Below, one piece after another: positions 33,816 to 42,400 of a stretch of 64,000 bases of DNA. The position numbers were made by a program, and so were the translations under genes. A model generated the notes under the pieces. It was not told the origin of the DNA. It saw nothing but the letters and a program-made list of their open reading frames with translations, and ran no database searches. The DNA comes from Paratractidigestivibacter sp963605405 (lineage in GTDB: Bacteria > Actinomycetota > Coriobacteriia > Coriobacteriales > Atopobiaceae): NCBI GenBank assembly GCA_963605405.1, contig CAVCUP010000002.1:124001-188000 (forward strand). The letters run 5' to 3'. Each line of letters opens with the position of its first letter. The stretch's first letter is position 1.

Positions 33816-34637
33816 GTGTTTCTCAACGACATCTTCCAGGCGCTCGACCCCGTCGCGTTCACGTTGGGTCCCCTGAGCGTCCGCTGGTACGGCTTGGCGT
33901 ACCTCGCCGGCTTTATCGTGGCGGGGCTCGTGATTTTTCGGATCGCGCGGCGCTGGGAGCTCGACCTCACGCTTGATGATGTGGTGAGCATCGTCATCGG
34001 CGTCGCGTTCGGAATCATCATCGGCGCGCGCCTGGGCTACGTTCTTTTCTATGGAGCGGGCTACTACCTCGAGCATCCCGGCGAGATCATCGCCACCTGG
34101 GACGGCGGCATGAGCTTCCACGGCGGCCTTATCGGCGCGGTCGTGGGCGGCTCCATCGTTTGCAGGCAGTACCGGATCAGCATTCCCACCATCTGCGACC
34201 TGGGCGTCATCGGCGCGACGTGGGGGATTTTCTTCGGGCGCTGCGCGAACTTCGTCAACGGCGAGCTCTGGGGCAAGGAGTGCGACCTGCCGTGGGCGGT
34301 GGCGTTCCCGTCCGGCGGCGGCGTGTTCCGTCACCCCTCGCAGCTCTATGAGGCCGTGCTCGAGGGTCTCGTGATCTTCTGCGTGCTGTGGGCGCTCTCC
34401 CGCAAGAGGCCGCCGCGCCCACAGGGGACCTTCATGGGCGTGTTCCTCGTGCTTTATGGCGTGTTCAGGTTCCTCATCGAGTTCGTGCGCGTGCCCGACG
34501 CGCAGCTCGGCTATCTCTTCGGGCCGATCACGATGGGCCAGTGCCTGAGCCTGCCGCTCGTGGTGCTCGGCGCGGTCCTGCTCGTCGCGGCACATAGGCT
34601 TGGACGCCAGCAGGTCGGGAGGCTTCCCGAGGAGTAG
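33816..34637 (+). CDS. lgt: Prolipoprotein diacylglyceryl transferase
   Basis: A 273-residue membrane enzyme that attaches diacylglycerol to the lipobox Cys of prolipoproteins, first step of lipoprotein maturation. Visible: FTLGPLSVRWYGLAYLAGF, the SFHGGLIGAV block, the signature GRCANFVNGELWGKECDLPW and HPSQLYEAVLEG, with about seven hydrophobic helices. GTG 33816 follows GGGAAGAAG. A likely client in this window is the Tat lipoprotein at 47323. Confidence 0.95.
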   Translation: MFLNDIFQALDPVAFTLGPLSVRWYGLAYLAGFIVAGLVIFRIARRWELDLTLDDVVSIVIGVAFGIIIGARLGYVLFYGAGYYLEHPGEIIATWDGGMSFHGGLIGAVVGGSIVCRQYRISIPTICDLGVIGATWGIFFGRCANFVNGELWGKECDLPWAVAFPSGGGVFRHPSQLYEAVLEGLVIFCVLWALSRKRPPRPQGTFMGVFLVLYGVFRFLIEFVRVPDAQLGYLFGPITMGQCLSLPLVVLGAVLLVAAHRLGRQQVGRLPEE

Positions 34638-34645
34638 GGGGCCCG

Positions 34646-34684
34646 CGCGAGGGGACTCGGCAGCGTCCTCGCGGCAAGTTTTTC
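34646..34684 (+). terminator. Weak hairpin after lgt
   Basis: CGCGAGG (34646-34652) pairs with CCTCGCG (34667-34673); GTTTTT follows a few bases later. It lies between convergent lgt and the flavoprotein gene. Confidence 0.4.
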
Positions 34685-34705
34685 ACGAGGCCTGCGGGAC
34701 AAAAC

Positions 34706-36331
34706 TTATTCGCTCAGAGGGGCGGCGACGAGCCGCCCTTCTTCGTATCTCACGGCGAGGGGCCGCGCTTGGGTCGGGTCCTCGCAGGGGAAGTCGGGCC
34801 GGTAATGGCCCCCTCGGCTCTCGCGACGCCCGAGCATCGCGCATGCGAGCGCCTTGGCGGAAAGAAGCGCGAGCTCGGCTCGGCGCGTCTCTGCGCAGGC
34901 GCGGGCGTTGTCGGACGGGGCCGCCTCCTCGGCAAGAAGCGAGCGGAGCCGCGCGACCGTGTTGAGCGCGGTCGTTAGCCCCGCCTCGTCGCGCTCAACC
35001 AGGCAATGCTCGCTCATCGTGTGCCTCAGCTCGCGGATCGCGGTCGCGGCGCAGGGCGCAGCCATCGGGTGTCCGTAGGGCTCCGTCGCGCTGCAATGTG
35101 TCCCACTCGTTACGCTGCCGCTCGCATCGCCCGGCACGCCGTTCCCCGTCCTTCTCGCTGCTTCCTTGCCCGCGATGTGCCCGAACACCAGCGCGTTCGC
35201 GCTCGCGAGGCCCCCGATGCGGTCGGCTCCGTGCATGCCGCCCGCGCACTCGCCGCAGGCGAAGAGCCCGGGGCAGCCCACGACGGCCGCGCGCTCGTCG
35301 ATGCGAATGCCGCCGTTCGCGGCGTGGGCATAGTGGGCCACGCGCAGCTCCTGGTCGGGCGCGATGCCGTGTGCCTGGCGCAGCCACTCGGTGTAGGTGC
35401 GCATGAACTCAGGCATCGGGTCGGGCAGCTCGTGTCGCAGCCGCGCCCCGCCGGATCCCGTGCGCGCCACGCAAAGGTCGACCTCCCGGTCTCCCCAAGA
35501 CGCGCTGAAGGGCCCGTGCTCAGATCTTTTTCCCAGAAGCCCCGGCCGGTCCAGGCCCTCGATGCGCGAGTACCGGAAGGCCTTCTCGTTGAAAACGACT
35601 CCCTTCACCGGGGCGACGAGGCCGACCATGATCTGCATGAACTCGCAGTTGACGAGCGAGGCGCCTTGCTCGAGGGCCGCGGCCTGCGCGGTCCCGAGGA
35701 CGTCGGGCATCGTGAGGGTCCGCTCGAAGAGCCCGCCGAAACCGCCCGTGGCGAGGACGACCGAGCGGGCTTCGGCCCGGGCAAAAACGTTGCGCCGCTC
35801 GTCGAAGAGAATCGCTTCCCAGCCGTCGCCCGCCCGCTCGAGCCCCATGAGCTCGAGGCCGTCGAAGACGCCGCAGCCGGCTCTTTCCAGCGCCTGGCCG
35901 GTCGAGGCCCGGTACGCTTCCCGCTCGAGGCCGTGCCATGAGCGCCTCTTCCTGTCGAAGCAGGGGATGAACTCGCGCTCGTCGGCGTTCGCGGCGCTGC
36001 GCAGGCCGCACCCGCGATGCTCAAGCTGCGAGACCGCCTCCTCGGCCCCTTCGGCCAGGACGCGCGCGAGCGCGGGGTCCGCGACGCCGCGCCCCACCTC
36101 GAGAATCGTCTCGACGAAGTCGTCGATGTCCTGCGCGCCCTCGGGCCCCACAAGGCCCAGGCCCCACGTCCCGGGAAAGAAGCTCGACCCGCCGAAGGCC
36201 GTGCCGGCGCAGGCGATGGCCGTCCGGGCCCCTTCCTCCGCGGCCGCGAGGCCCGCCGTCGTCCCCGCGATCCCGCTGCCGACGACGAGCACGTCGAGGC
36301 GGCTCAGGCCCTCGGTTACAAGTTGTGGCAT
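34706..36331 (-). CDS. FAD-dependent oxidoreductase, fumarate reductase/L-aspartate oxidase family
   Basis: A 541-residue flavoprotein. The FAD dinucleotide-binding fold is at the N-terminus (LDVLVVGSGIAGTTAGLAAA), a capping domain follows, and the FAD-closing block is LFACGECAGGMHGADRIGG with LASANALVFG. The C-terminal helical domain ends ESRGGHYRPDFPCEDP, as in SdhA/FrdA/NadB. There is no partner Fe-S subunit or nadA/nadC next to it, so it could be NadB-like or a stand-alone reductase. ATG 36331 follows GAGAGGCTGGGAG. It is divergent from hisI. Codons are strongly GC-rich like its neighbours. Confidence 0.8.
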   Translation of the reverse strand: MPQLVTEGLSRLDVLVVGSGIAGTTAGLAAAEEGARTAIACAGTAFGGSSFFPGTWGLGLVGPEGAQDIDDFVETILEVGRGVADPALARVLAEGAEEAVSQLEHRGCGLRSAANADEREFIPCFDRKRRSWHGLEREAYRASTGQALERAGCGVFDGLELMGLERAGDGWEAILFDERRNVFARAEARSVVLATGGFGGLFERTLTMPDVLGTAQAAALEQGASLVNCEFMQIMVGLVAPVKGVVFNEKAFRYSRIEGLDRPGLLGKRSEHGPFSASWGDREVDLCVARTGSGGARLRHELPDPMPEFMRTYTEWLRQAHGIAPDQELRVAHYAHAANGGIRIDERAAVVGCPGLFACGECAGGMHGADRIGGLASANALVFGHIAGKEAARRTGNGVPGDASGSVTSGTHCSATEPYGHPMAAPCAATAIRELRHTMSEHCLVERDEAGLTTALNTVARLRSLLAEEAAPSDNARACAETRRAELALLSAKALACAMLGRRESRGGHYRPDFPCEDPTQARPLAVRYEEGRLVAAPLSE

Positions 36332-36401
36332 GGCTCCCAGCCTCTCTCGCCCGCGGCGCTCCACCCTGCTAAAGTGAAAAGCCGCGATTCAAGGAGGCGG
36401 C

Positions 36402-36776
36402 ATGTCCCGGAACAACGAGTATATCTATGGCGGCGAGGCCGCCGGGCCGGTCGGGCTCGAAGGCGCGCGAGTCAAGTTCGACGCTTCCGGCCTCGTGCCG
36501 TGCGTCGTGCAGCAGGAAGGCACCGGCGAGGTGCTCATGGTCGCGTGGATGAACGAGGAGTCCCTGCGCCTCACTATAAAGACCGGCACCACCTGGTTCT
36601 GGTCCCGCAGTCGCCAGGAGCTCTGGAACAAGGGCGCCACCAGCGGAAACATGCAGCAGGTCAAGCACCTGCTCGTGGACTGCGACGCGGACACGCTCGT
36701 CGCCGTGGTCGATTCCCCCGGCCCCGCCTGCCATACTGGCCACCGCACCTGCTTCTTTCGCGAGATCAAAGAGTAG
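36402..36776 (+). CDS. hisI: Phosphoribosyl-AMP cyclohydrolase
   Basis: A 124-residue enzyme for the third histidine-biosynthesis step (ring opening of PR-AMP). Signatures are VAWMNEESLRLTIKTG, FWSRSRQELWNKGATSGN, the metal ligands in VDCDADTLVA and PGPACHTGHRTCF. AAGGAGG is at ideal distance from ATG 36402. hisE follows after a 69-base gap, so the two are separate proteins rather than an HisIE fusion. No other his genes are present except the synthetase hisS far away. Confidence 0.95.
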   Translation: MSRNNEYIYGGEAAGPVGLEGARVKFDASGLVPCVVQQEGTGEVLMVAWMNEESLRLTIKTGTTWFWSRSRQELWNKGATSGNMQQVKHLLVDCDADTLVAVVDSPGPACHTGHRTCFFREIKE

Positions 36777-36845
36777 GCCGGCCAGGGCGGCGGTCCCTGC
36801 CCCGCATTCCGAGTTTATATGAGAGTTTTATGTGAGGAGGCCCAC

Positions 36846-37163
36846 GTGGGCGAGAGAACCAAGGACGTTCGTGACGGCAACATCGGCGAGACCCTCGAGG
36901 GCCTGGCCCAGGTGATTCACGGCCGGCGCGAGGCCTCGCCGGAGACCTCCTACACCGCCAAGCTTCTCCAGGGCAAGGAAGACAGCCTGCTCAAGAAGCT
37001 CGCCGAGGAGGCGAGCGAGGTCATTATGGCCTGCAAGGACGACGACCACGACCACATCCGCTACGAGGCGGGCGACCTGGTCTATCACCTCATGGTCGCC
37101 CTCGAGCGCTACGGCGTCACGCTGGAGGAGCTGGCCGGCGAGCTGGACGCCCGCCGGCGCTAG
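36846..37163 (+). CDS. hisE: Phosphoribosyl-ATP pyrophosphohydrolase
   Basis: A 105-residue MazG-fold enzyme converting PR-ATP to PR-AMP. The typical helix is SYTAKLLQGKEDSLLKKLAE and the metal-binding helix is EEASEVIMACKDDD, then YEAGDLVYHLMVAL. GTG 36846 is chosen because GAGGAGG (36834-36840) is 5 bases upstream; ATG 36819 in the same frame lacks a site. Its 3' end (GCGCTAGGGGCACACG, about 37157-37172) is the inverse of a segment in each following 108-bp repeat. Confidence 0.93.
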   Translation: MGERTKDVRDGNIGETLEGLAQVIHGRREASPETSYTAKLLQGKEDSLLKKLAEEASEVIMACKDDDHDHIRYEAGDLVYHLMVALERYGVTLEELAGELDARRR

Positions 37164-37173
37164 GGGCACACGA

Positions 37174-37480
37174 CGGCCGATCTGCCCCTCACTCGTCGCT
37201 CGCGTACCTTGTGCACGCGTCGCTCCTCCTTCGGGGCACCTCGGCTCGCCGTGTGCCCCTAGCGCGCCGACGGTGCCGCACCGGCCGATCCGCCCCTCAC
37301 TCGTCGCTCGCGTACCTTGTGCACGCGTCGCTCCTCCTTCGGGGCACCTCGGCTCGCCGTGTGCCCCTAGCGCGCCGACGGTGCCGCACCGGCCGATCCG
37401 CCCCTCACTCGTCGCTCGCGTACCTTGTGCACGCGTCGCTCCTCCTTCGGGGCACCTCGGCTCGCCGTGTGCCCCTAGCG
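37174..37480. repeat. 108-bp tandem repeat, 2.8 copies
   Basis: Copies start at 37174, 37282 and 37390 (exact 108-bp period); the third stops at about 37480. Copies differ at very few bases (for example one T/C at the start). Each copy carries GGGGCAC/GTGCCCC as a small stem-loop, and the segment CGTGTGCCCCTAGCGC is the inverse of the last bases of hisE. 108 is divisible by 3, so one frame stays open through all copies, but no start signal or plausible protein is seen. The rest of 37481-37703 holds only the downstream gene's leader. Confidence 0.9.
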
Positions 37481-37703
37481 CTGACGCCGCGCCGCCCGGC
37501 TCGCCGTGCGTACTGGCGCATCGTTGCCGTGCCATTGGCCCCTGCGGCGTTCGCTGCCCGGGGCTCGACCTGGCCTTTGCCTCTCCGAGCTCAATGTGGA
37601 GCTGAAATAGATTCGTTTGTCCTGGGCGCCGTAGTTGGTACCATAGGAAGGTCATGCAGGCCCACCCTGTGGGCGACGTGCAGATTCCAAAGGAGTTCTT
37701 TCT

Positions 37704-38960
37704 ATGCCGCAGCCTAAGCGCAACCGGTTCTTCGCATCGGCGCTCGCCGTTACCCTCGGCCTCGCCATTATCCCCGTAAACGCGCAGGCGGCCACGTCCG
37801 CCGAGCTTCAGGCCGAGCTCGATCAGGTCTCTCAGCAGATGAGCAGCCTTTATGCCGCTGCCGAGCAGGCCGGCTACGACCTCGACAACGTCACGCGCGA
37901 CCTCAACGACACGAACGACCAGATCACCGACCTCGAGGGCCAGATCTCTGAGGAGCAGGAGCAGCTGAGGCAGAAGCAGGCCCAGCTCTCCGACATCCTC
38001 GCCGCCCAGTACAAGATGGGCGACGAGACCGGGCTTCTCTCCCTCATCCTCAGCTCCGGCGACTTCGCCGAGCTCGTGAGCAATATCCACTACGCCAACA
38101 AGATCTCTGAGCAGAAGATGGACGCCATCCAGGACGTTCGCGACCTGCAGGAGTCCCTTGAGAACAACAAGAGCCAGCTCGAGGATCGCAGGACCGAGCA
38201 GGAGCAGCTCGTCTCCGACCAGCAGGTCAAGTCCGATTCCGCGAACCAGGCGGCTGCTCAGGCGCAGGCTTATTACGACCAGCTCTCCGACGAGGTGAAG
38301 ACGAAGCTCGCCGAGGAGGAGGCAGCTGCTCGCGCCAAGGCGGAACAAGAGGCCCGCGCCGCGGCCGAGGCCGCCGCGAAGAAAGCCGAGGAGGAGGCCG
38401 CTGCGGCCGCCGCGGCTGCGTCCGCAAGCAGCTCTAGCAGCTCAAGCAGCTCCAGCGGTTCCAGCAGCTCAAGTTCCTCCAACGGCTCCGGCAGCAACGG
38501 TAGCTCCAACGGGGGCGGCAGCAATTCCGGCGGTTCCGGCGGCGGCAGCTCGAACGGCGGCAGCAGCAATAAGGGCGGCAGCTCCAGCAGCGCCGCGTCC
38601 ATGGTCTCCCGCGCCCTCAGCGTCGTCGGCTCCGGGTATCAGTGGAGCGGCTACGTCTGGACCGGCAGCACCTCGAGCTCCGCCTTCACCTGCTCCGGCC
38701 TCATCGATTACGCCCTCGGCCTTCCCAGCAACTCCAGCTGGCCCGAGTCCCTGTATTCTTCTGTGAGCTACATCACGACCGACGTCAGCTCGCTCAACTA
38801 CGGCGACCTCGTCTTCTACACCTATGCCGGCCGCTATCCCGGCCACGTTGGCATCTACATCGGCGGCGGCCAGATCGTCGACTCCTGCCCCGGCAGCGGC
38901 GTCCAGGTCCGCGACATCAACTATCCGGGCACCTTCATCGGCGGCGGCCCCATCGTCTAG
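37704..38960 (+). CDS. Secreted NlpC/P60 peptidoglycan hydrolase with coiled coil
   Basis: A 418-residue exported protein. Signal peptide: basic start then FFASALAVTLGLAIIPVNAQA. Residues about 33-235 are a PcsB/CwlO-like coiled coil with the hinge SDILAAQYKMGDETGLLSLI. Then come an Ala/Glu helix and a Ser/Gly/Asn linker (about 245-300). The C-terminal NlpC/P60 domain has Cys330 in AFTCSGLIDYALG and His381 in GHVGIYIGGGQIVDS. It is probably a D,L-endopeptidase for cell separation. ATG 37704 follows AAAGGAG. It is the second PcsB-like hydrolase in this window (see 12084). Confidence 0.92.
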   Translation: MPQPKRNRFFASALAVTLGLAIIPVNAQAATSAELQAELDQVSQQMSSLYAAAEQAGYDLDNVTRDLNDTNDQITDLEGQISEEQEQLRQKQAQLSDILAAQYKMGDETGLLSLILSSGDFAELVSNIHYANKISEQKMDAIQDVRDLQESLENNKSQLEDRRTEQEQLVSDQQVKSDSANQAAAQAQAYYDQLSDEVKTKLAEEEAAARAKAEQEARAAAEAAAKKAEEEAAAAAAAASASSSSSSSSSSGSSSSSSSNGSGSNGSSNGGGSNSGGSGGGSSNGGSSNKGGSSSSAASMVSRALSVVGSGYQWSGYVWTGSTSSSAFTCSGLIDYALGLPSNSSWPESLYSSVSYITTDVSSLNYGDLVFYTYAGRYPGHVGIYIGGGQIVDSCPGSGVQVRDINYPGTFIGGGPIV

Positions 38961-38978
38961 GACCAGACGTCGTTTATC

Positions 38979-39018
38979 GCCGCCCCAGAGACCATCGGGT
39001 TCTGGGGCGGTTTCTTTT
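38979..39018 (+). terminator. Terminator of NlpC/P60 gene
   Basis: CCGCCCCAGA pairs with TCTGGGGCGG around a 10-base loop, followed by TTTCTTTT. Confidence 0.85.
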
Positions 39019-39061
39019 GCGCGCGGGCCCTGTTCGCGGCCCGGATCGATTAAGGAGATGC

Positions 39062-41152
39062 ATGGGGGAGAATCGCCAGGACGGCTCGCGCCGCGGCGCG
39101 CACTTCGCGAAGCCGGCAGACGCCGGCCAGACGCACACGGGGGCATCGACGGATGAGGCGGCGGCCCTCGTTCCTGCGGCCGGGCACTTCAGCGGGTCCG
39201 TGCGCGAGGAGGCCCCTTCGGTGGCCCGCGCCGGTTCCCGCGTCGCGGCCCATTTCGGCACCCGTGACGTCGATGACGAAGCGGCGGTCTTTGCCGAGCT
39301 CCCTGCCGAGGAATCCGCCGCGGACCCCGTCGAGGGGCCTGCCGAGAACGCCTCCGAAGCCCTCGCCGACGATCTCGCCGAAGGCGTCGCGGAGCCGGGC
39401 GCGCCCGAGGCGGGTCCGACCGCCGGCGCGGATGACGGCGAGGCCCTTCTCTTCTCCGGGTCCTATCGCACGGCCGCGACCAGGGCCGCCGAGCTCGCCT
39501 CGGGCGAGGCCGCCTCTGTTTCCGACGACGCCGTTCCGGCCGCCGGCGAGGACAATACCCCCTCCGAGGCCGATGTGAGCCGCTCGGCCGCCCTCATGAG
39601 CGTTCTTGTCATCATCAGCCGCATCACCGGTTTCCTTCGCACCTGGGCGCAGGCCTACGGCATGGGCACGACCGTCGTGGCGAGCGCCTTCACCGTGGCG
39701 AACAACCTTCCCAACCAGCTCTACGAGCTCGTGATGGGCGGCATGCTCGTCACGGCGTTCCTGCCGGTCTACGTATCCGCGAAGAAGCGCGCCGGCAAGC
39801 CCGGCGCCATCGCCTACGCGTCGAACCTGCTCTCGCTCGTGACCATCGCCATGCTGCTTCTCTCGGCAATCTCGTTCGTCTTCGCGGGACAGATCGTGTG
39901 GACGCAGGCCTTCAACGCGTCCGCGGACTTCGACTTCGAGCTCTCGACGTACTTCCTCAGGTTCTTCTCCATCGAGGTCGTGCTCTATGCGCTTTCCTCG
40001 GTCATCTCCAGCGTGCTCAACGCCGAGCGCGACTACTTCTGGAGCACCGCGGCGCCTATCGTCAACAACGTCGTGACCACGGCGTCGTTCTTCGGCTACG
40101 CCCTCTTCGCGCCCTCGAACCCCACGCTCGCCATCCTGTGCCTGGCCATCGGCAACCCGCTCGGCGTCCTTGTCCAGGTGCTCTGCCAGCTGCCCTCGCT
40201 CAAGCGCTGCGGGGTCAAGCTGAGCCTGCGCGTCGATTTGCGCGACCCCTGCATCAAAGAGACGCTCGAGCTCGGCATCCCGACCCTCATCGTCACGCTC
40301 GTCTCCTTTGCCACGACATCGGTCCAGAGCAGCTGCTCGCTCTCGGTCAACCCCAACGGCGCCGCCATCACCTACTACGCGCGCATGTGGTATGTGCTGC
40401 CTTACTCGGTCTTCGCCATCCCCATCACCACGGCTATGTTCACGGAGCTCTCCACCTACGTCGCGAACAAGGACAACGCGTCCTTTGTGGCGGGCGTCCG
40501 CCGCGGCTGCGGGCGGATCCTCTTCCTGCTCGTCCCCTTCGCGCTCTATCTCATCGTGTTCTCGCCGTGCCTTGCGCGCCTGCTCGGCGGCTCGCGTATG
40601 GACACCGAGTCGCTTGAGCAGCTCGCGAGCTATCTTGCGTGGCTCTCTATCTCGCTTCCGGCTTACGGCGTGTGCACCTATCTGCAGAAGGCCTGCTCGG
40701 CGCTGCGCCGCATGAAGCTCTTTACCGTGGCGGAGATAATCGCCGGCGCCGTCCAGATCGTTTTCTGCCTCGCCTTTACCCCGCTGTGGGGCTTCAACGT
40801 CGTGGGCTTCAGCTCCACGCTCTTCTTCGTGTCCATCGACGTCGTGATCCTCGCGTTCCTGCGCCGGGAGCTCGGGCCCATCGGCCTCAAGGCGCTGGTC
40901 GCCTCGTGCGCCCGCTCTGTCGCGCTCGGTGTGCTCGGCGCGAGCGTGGGCGCCGCGATTCTCTTGGCGCTCCAGGCCTTCGTGGCGCCGCTCGCCGGCG
41001 GCGGGATTGTCCGCGCGCTGATTTACACGGTGGCGGGCGGCGTGCCGTCGCTTCTCGCCACCTTCGGCATCGCCTGCATGCTGCACCTGGACGAGGCCGC
41101 CTTTATCGACGACCTGCTCGCCAAGTTCAAACGCCGTGCGGCGTCGGCGTAG
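39062..41152 (+). CDS. murJ: MurJ-family lipid II flippase with long N-terminal extension
   Basis: A 696-residue membrane protein. Residues 1 to about 175 are an acidic Ala/Glu/Asp-rich, probably disordered cytoplasmic extension. Then follows the MviN/MurJ fold with about 14 helices: SRSAALMSVLVIISRITGFL, NNLPNQLYELVMGGML, the PVYVSAKKR loop and TYLQKACSALRRMKLFT. MurJ flips lipid II outward for wall synthesis. The ATG at 39062 is 4 bases from AAGGAG (another ATG at 39058 is out of frame). The DegT gene follows after 10 bases, and wall genes flank it. Confidence 0.9.
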   Translation: MGENRQDGSRRGAHFAKPADAGQTHTGASTDEAAALVPAAGHFSGSVREEAPSVARAGSRVAAHFGTRDVDDEAAVFAELPAEESAADPVEGPAENASEALADDLAEGVAEPGAPEAGPTAGADDGEALLFSGSYRTAATRAAELASGEAASVSDDAVPAAGEDNTPSEADVSRSAALMSVLVIISRITGFLRTWAQAYGMGTTVVASAFTVANNLPNQLYELVMGGMLVTAFLPVYVSAKKRAGKPGAIAYASNLLSLVTIAMLLLSAISFVFAGQIVWTQAFNASADFDFELSTYFLRFFSIEVVLYALSSVISSVLNAERDYFWSTAAPIVNNVVTTASFFGYALFAPSNPTLAILCLAIGNPLGVLVQVLCQLPSLKRCGVKLSLRVDLRDPCIKETLELGIPTLIVTLVSFATTSVQSSCSLSVNPNGAAITYYARMWYVLPYSVFAIPITTAMFTELSTYVANKDNASFVAGVRRGCGRILFLLVPFALYLIVFSPCLARLLGGSRMDTESLEQLASYLAWLSISLPAYGVCTYLQKACSALRRMKLFTVAEIIAGAVQIVFCLAFTPLWGFNVVGFSSTLFFVSIDVVILAFLRRELGPIGLKALVASCARSVALGVLGASVGAAILLALQAFVAPLAGGGIVRALIYTVAGGVPSLLATFGIACMLHLDEAAFIDDLLAKFKRRAASA

Positions 41153-41162
41153 GGAGGCGCGT

Positions 41163-42371
41163 ATGCGGGACACGGATATGAACGCCATGGAAAGGGCGGC
41201 CTGGGAAGAGGCCCTCGCGCAGGAGATGGCCCGGCTCACGGGCACCGAGGCCTGCGACTGGTATCTCACATATCGAGCGCGGCACGGCATGCTCGCCGTG
41301 CTCGAGGCCGTGCGCGAGGCCGCCGGCGAGGGCGAGGTGCTCACGCAGCTCTTCACGTGCTGCACGGCCGTGGACCCGATCTTGGCCGCGGGGATGGAGC
41401 CCGTGTACGGGGACGTTTCCGCCCGGACCTGCTCGCTCGACCCCGAGCTGCCGCTGCTTGGCGGGCGCACCCGGGCCGTCATGCTGCAGCACACCTTCGG
41501 CATCGTCGACGACGACTCCTCGAGGCGGCTCGCGGCCAGGGCCCGCGCGAACGGCGCGATCGTGCTCGAGGACTGCGCGCACTGCGTCGGTCGGATGGCG
41601 CGCGACGAGTCCGGGGCGCCTCTCGCGGACGTCTCTTTCCACTCGTTCGGCGTCGAGAAGATGCTCCCCACGCTCTTCGGCGGGGCCGTCTGGGTGAATC
41701 CGCGCTCGGATGCGGGCGAGGCCGTCCGCGCCGCCCGCGGGAGGCTCGCCTCGCTCCCGTCGCCCGATGCCCGCCATGAGCGCCTCAACGCCTCCTACCG
41801 CAGCACGAACCGCGTGCTGGTGCATCTGCCCGCCGCCCTCTCGCGCCCGCTTCGCCGCGTGCTCGCCTCGGCCGGCGCCTTCGACCCGGCCGTCTCCGAG
41901 GAGGAGCGCCTCGGCGGCGTGAGCCGGCAACCCATGCGCGCGACGAGGGTCGCCTGCGAGGCCGCGCTCGGCGCGCTTGCGGGCTACGCGGACTCGGCCG
42001 AGCGGCGCCGCGAGGTCGTGGGGGCCTACCGAGAGCTTCTCGCGGGCGTGCGCGGCGCGGAGGTCCCCGGGTCCGCGCTCGCGGGCGAGGCGCAGCCGCT
42101 CCTGCGGTTCCCGGTCGTGCTCGCCGGCGAGAAGGCCGCCGACGCGGCCGAGCGCGCGATTATCGCCGCGGGCTACTACACGACTTCCTGGTACCGTCCC
42201 GAGCTCGGCCCCGGCGTCCTCGACCCGTCCGCTTATCGCGTGCCGTCCGACAGGAGCCGTCTTTTGGTCAACGACCGCCTGGTCGCCGGTATCGTCAACC
42301 TGCCGACCGACGTCCCCGCCGAAGCCGCGCCGCGCGTCGTCGAGGCGCTCCGCTCGGCAATCCTCGGATAA
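41163..42371 (+). CDS. DegT/DnrJ/EryC1-like PLP aminotransferase
   Basis: A 402-residue fold-type I PLP enzyme. Features: QLFTCCTAVDPILAAGMEPV, the PLP-aspartate region VLEDCAHCVGRM and the lysine in FHSFGVEKMLPTLFGG (about K166), the position of the DegT Schiff-base lysine. DegT enzymes make amino sugars for surface glycans or antibiotics; some act on other small substrates. Here it lies between murJ (10-base gap) and an ATP-grasp ligase (29-base gap), so an envelope-related role is inferred. ATG 41163 has GGGAGG upstream. The substrate cannot be deduced. Confidence 0.75.
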   Translation: MRDTDMNAMERAAWEEALAQEMARLTGTEACDWYLTYRARHGMLAVLEAVREAAGEGEVLTQLFTCCTAVDPILAAGMEPVYGDVSARTCSLDPELPLLGGRTRAVMLQHTFGIVDDDSSRRLAARARANGAIVLEDCAHCVGRMARDESGAPLADVSFHSFGVEKMLPTLFGGAVWVNPRSDAGEAVRAARGRLASLPSPDARHERLNASYRSTNRVLVHLPAALSRPLRRVLASAGAFDPAVSEEERLGGVSRQPMRATRVACEAALGALAGYADSAERRREVVGAYRELLAGVRGAEVPGSALAGEAQPLLRFPVVLAGEKAADAAERAIIAAGYYTTSWYRPELGPGVLDPSAYRVPSDRSRLLVNDRLVAGIVNLPTDVPAEAAPRVVEALRSAILG

Positions 42372-42400
42372 ACCGCCCAGCCCATCTATTGGAGGAACCC

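Noticed and set aside
30803..34021. Long minus-strand open frame over the U32, NifU and Lgt genes
   Set aside because: A mirror of GC-rich coding on the other strand; no domain, start signal or conserved motif. Similar long frames opposite 24768-27017, 50060-52906, 60230-63184 and 13506-15800 were dropped for the same reason.
37211..37717. Protein made of three 36-residue repeats encoded by the tandem repeat
   Set aside because: The frame is open only because 108 is divisible by 3; no ribosome site, and the product is a Arg/Ser/Pro-rich sequence without recognisable features.
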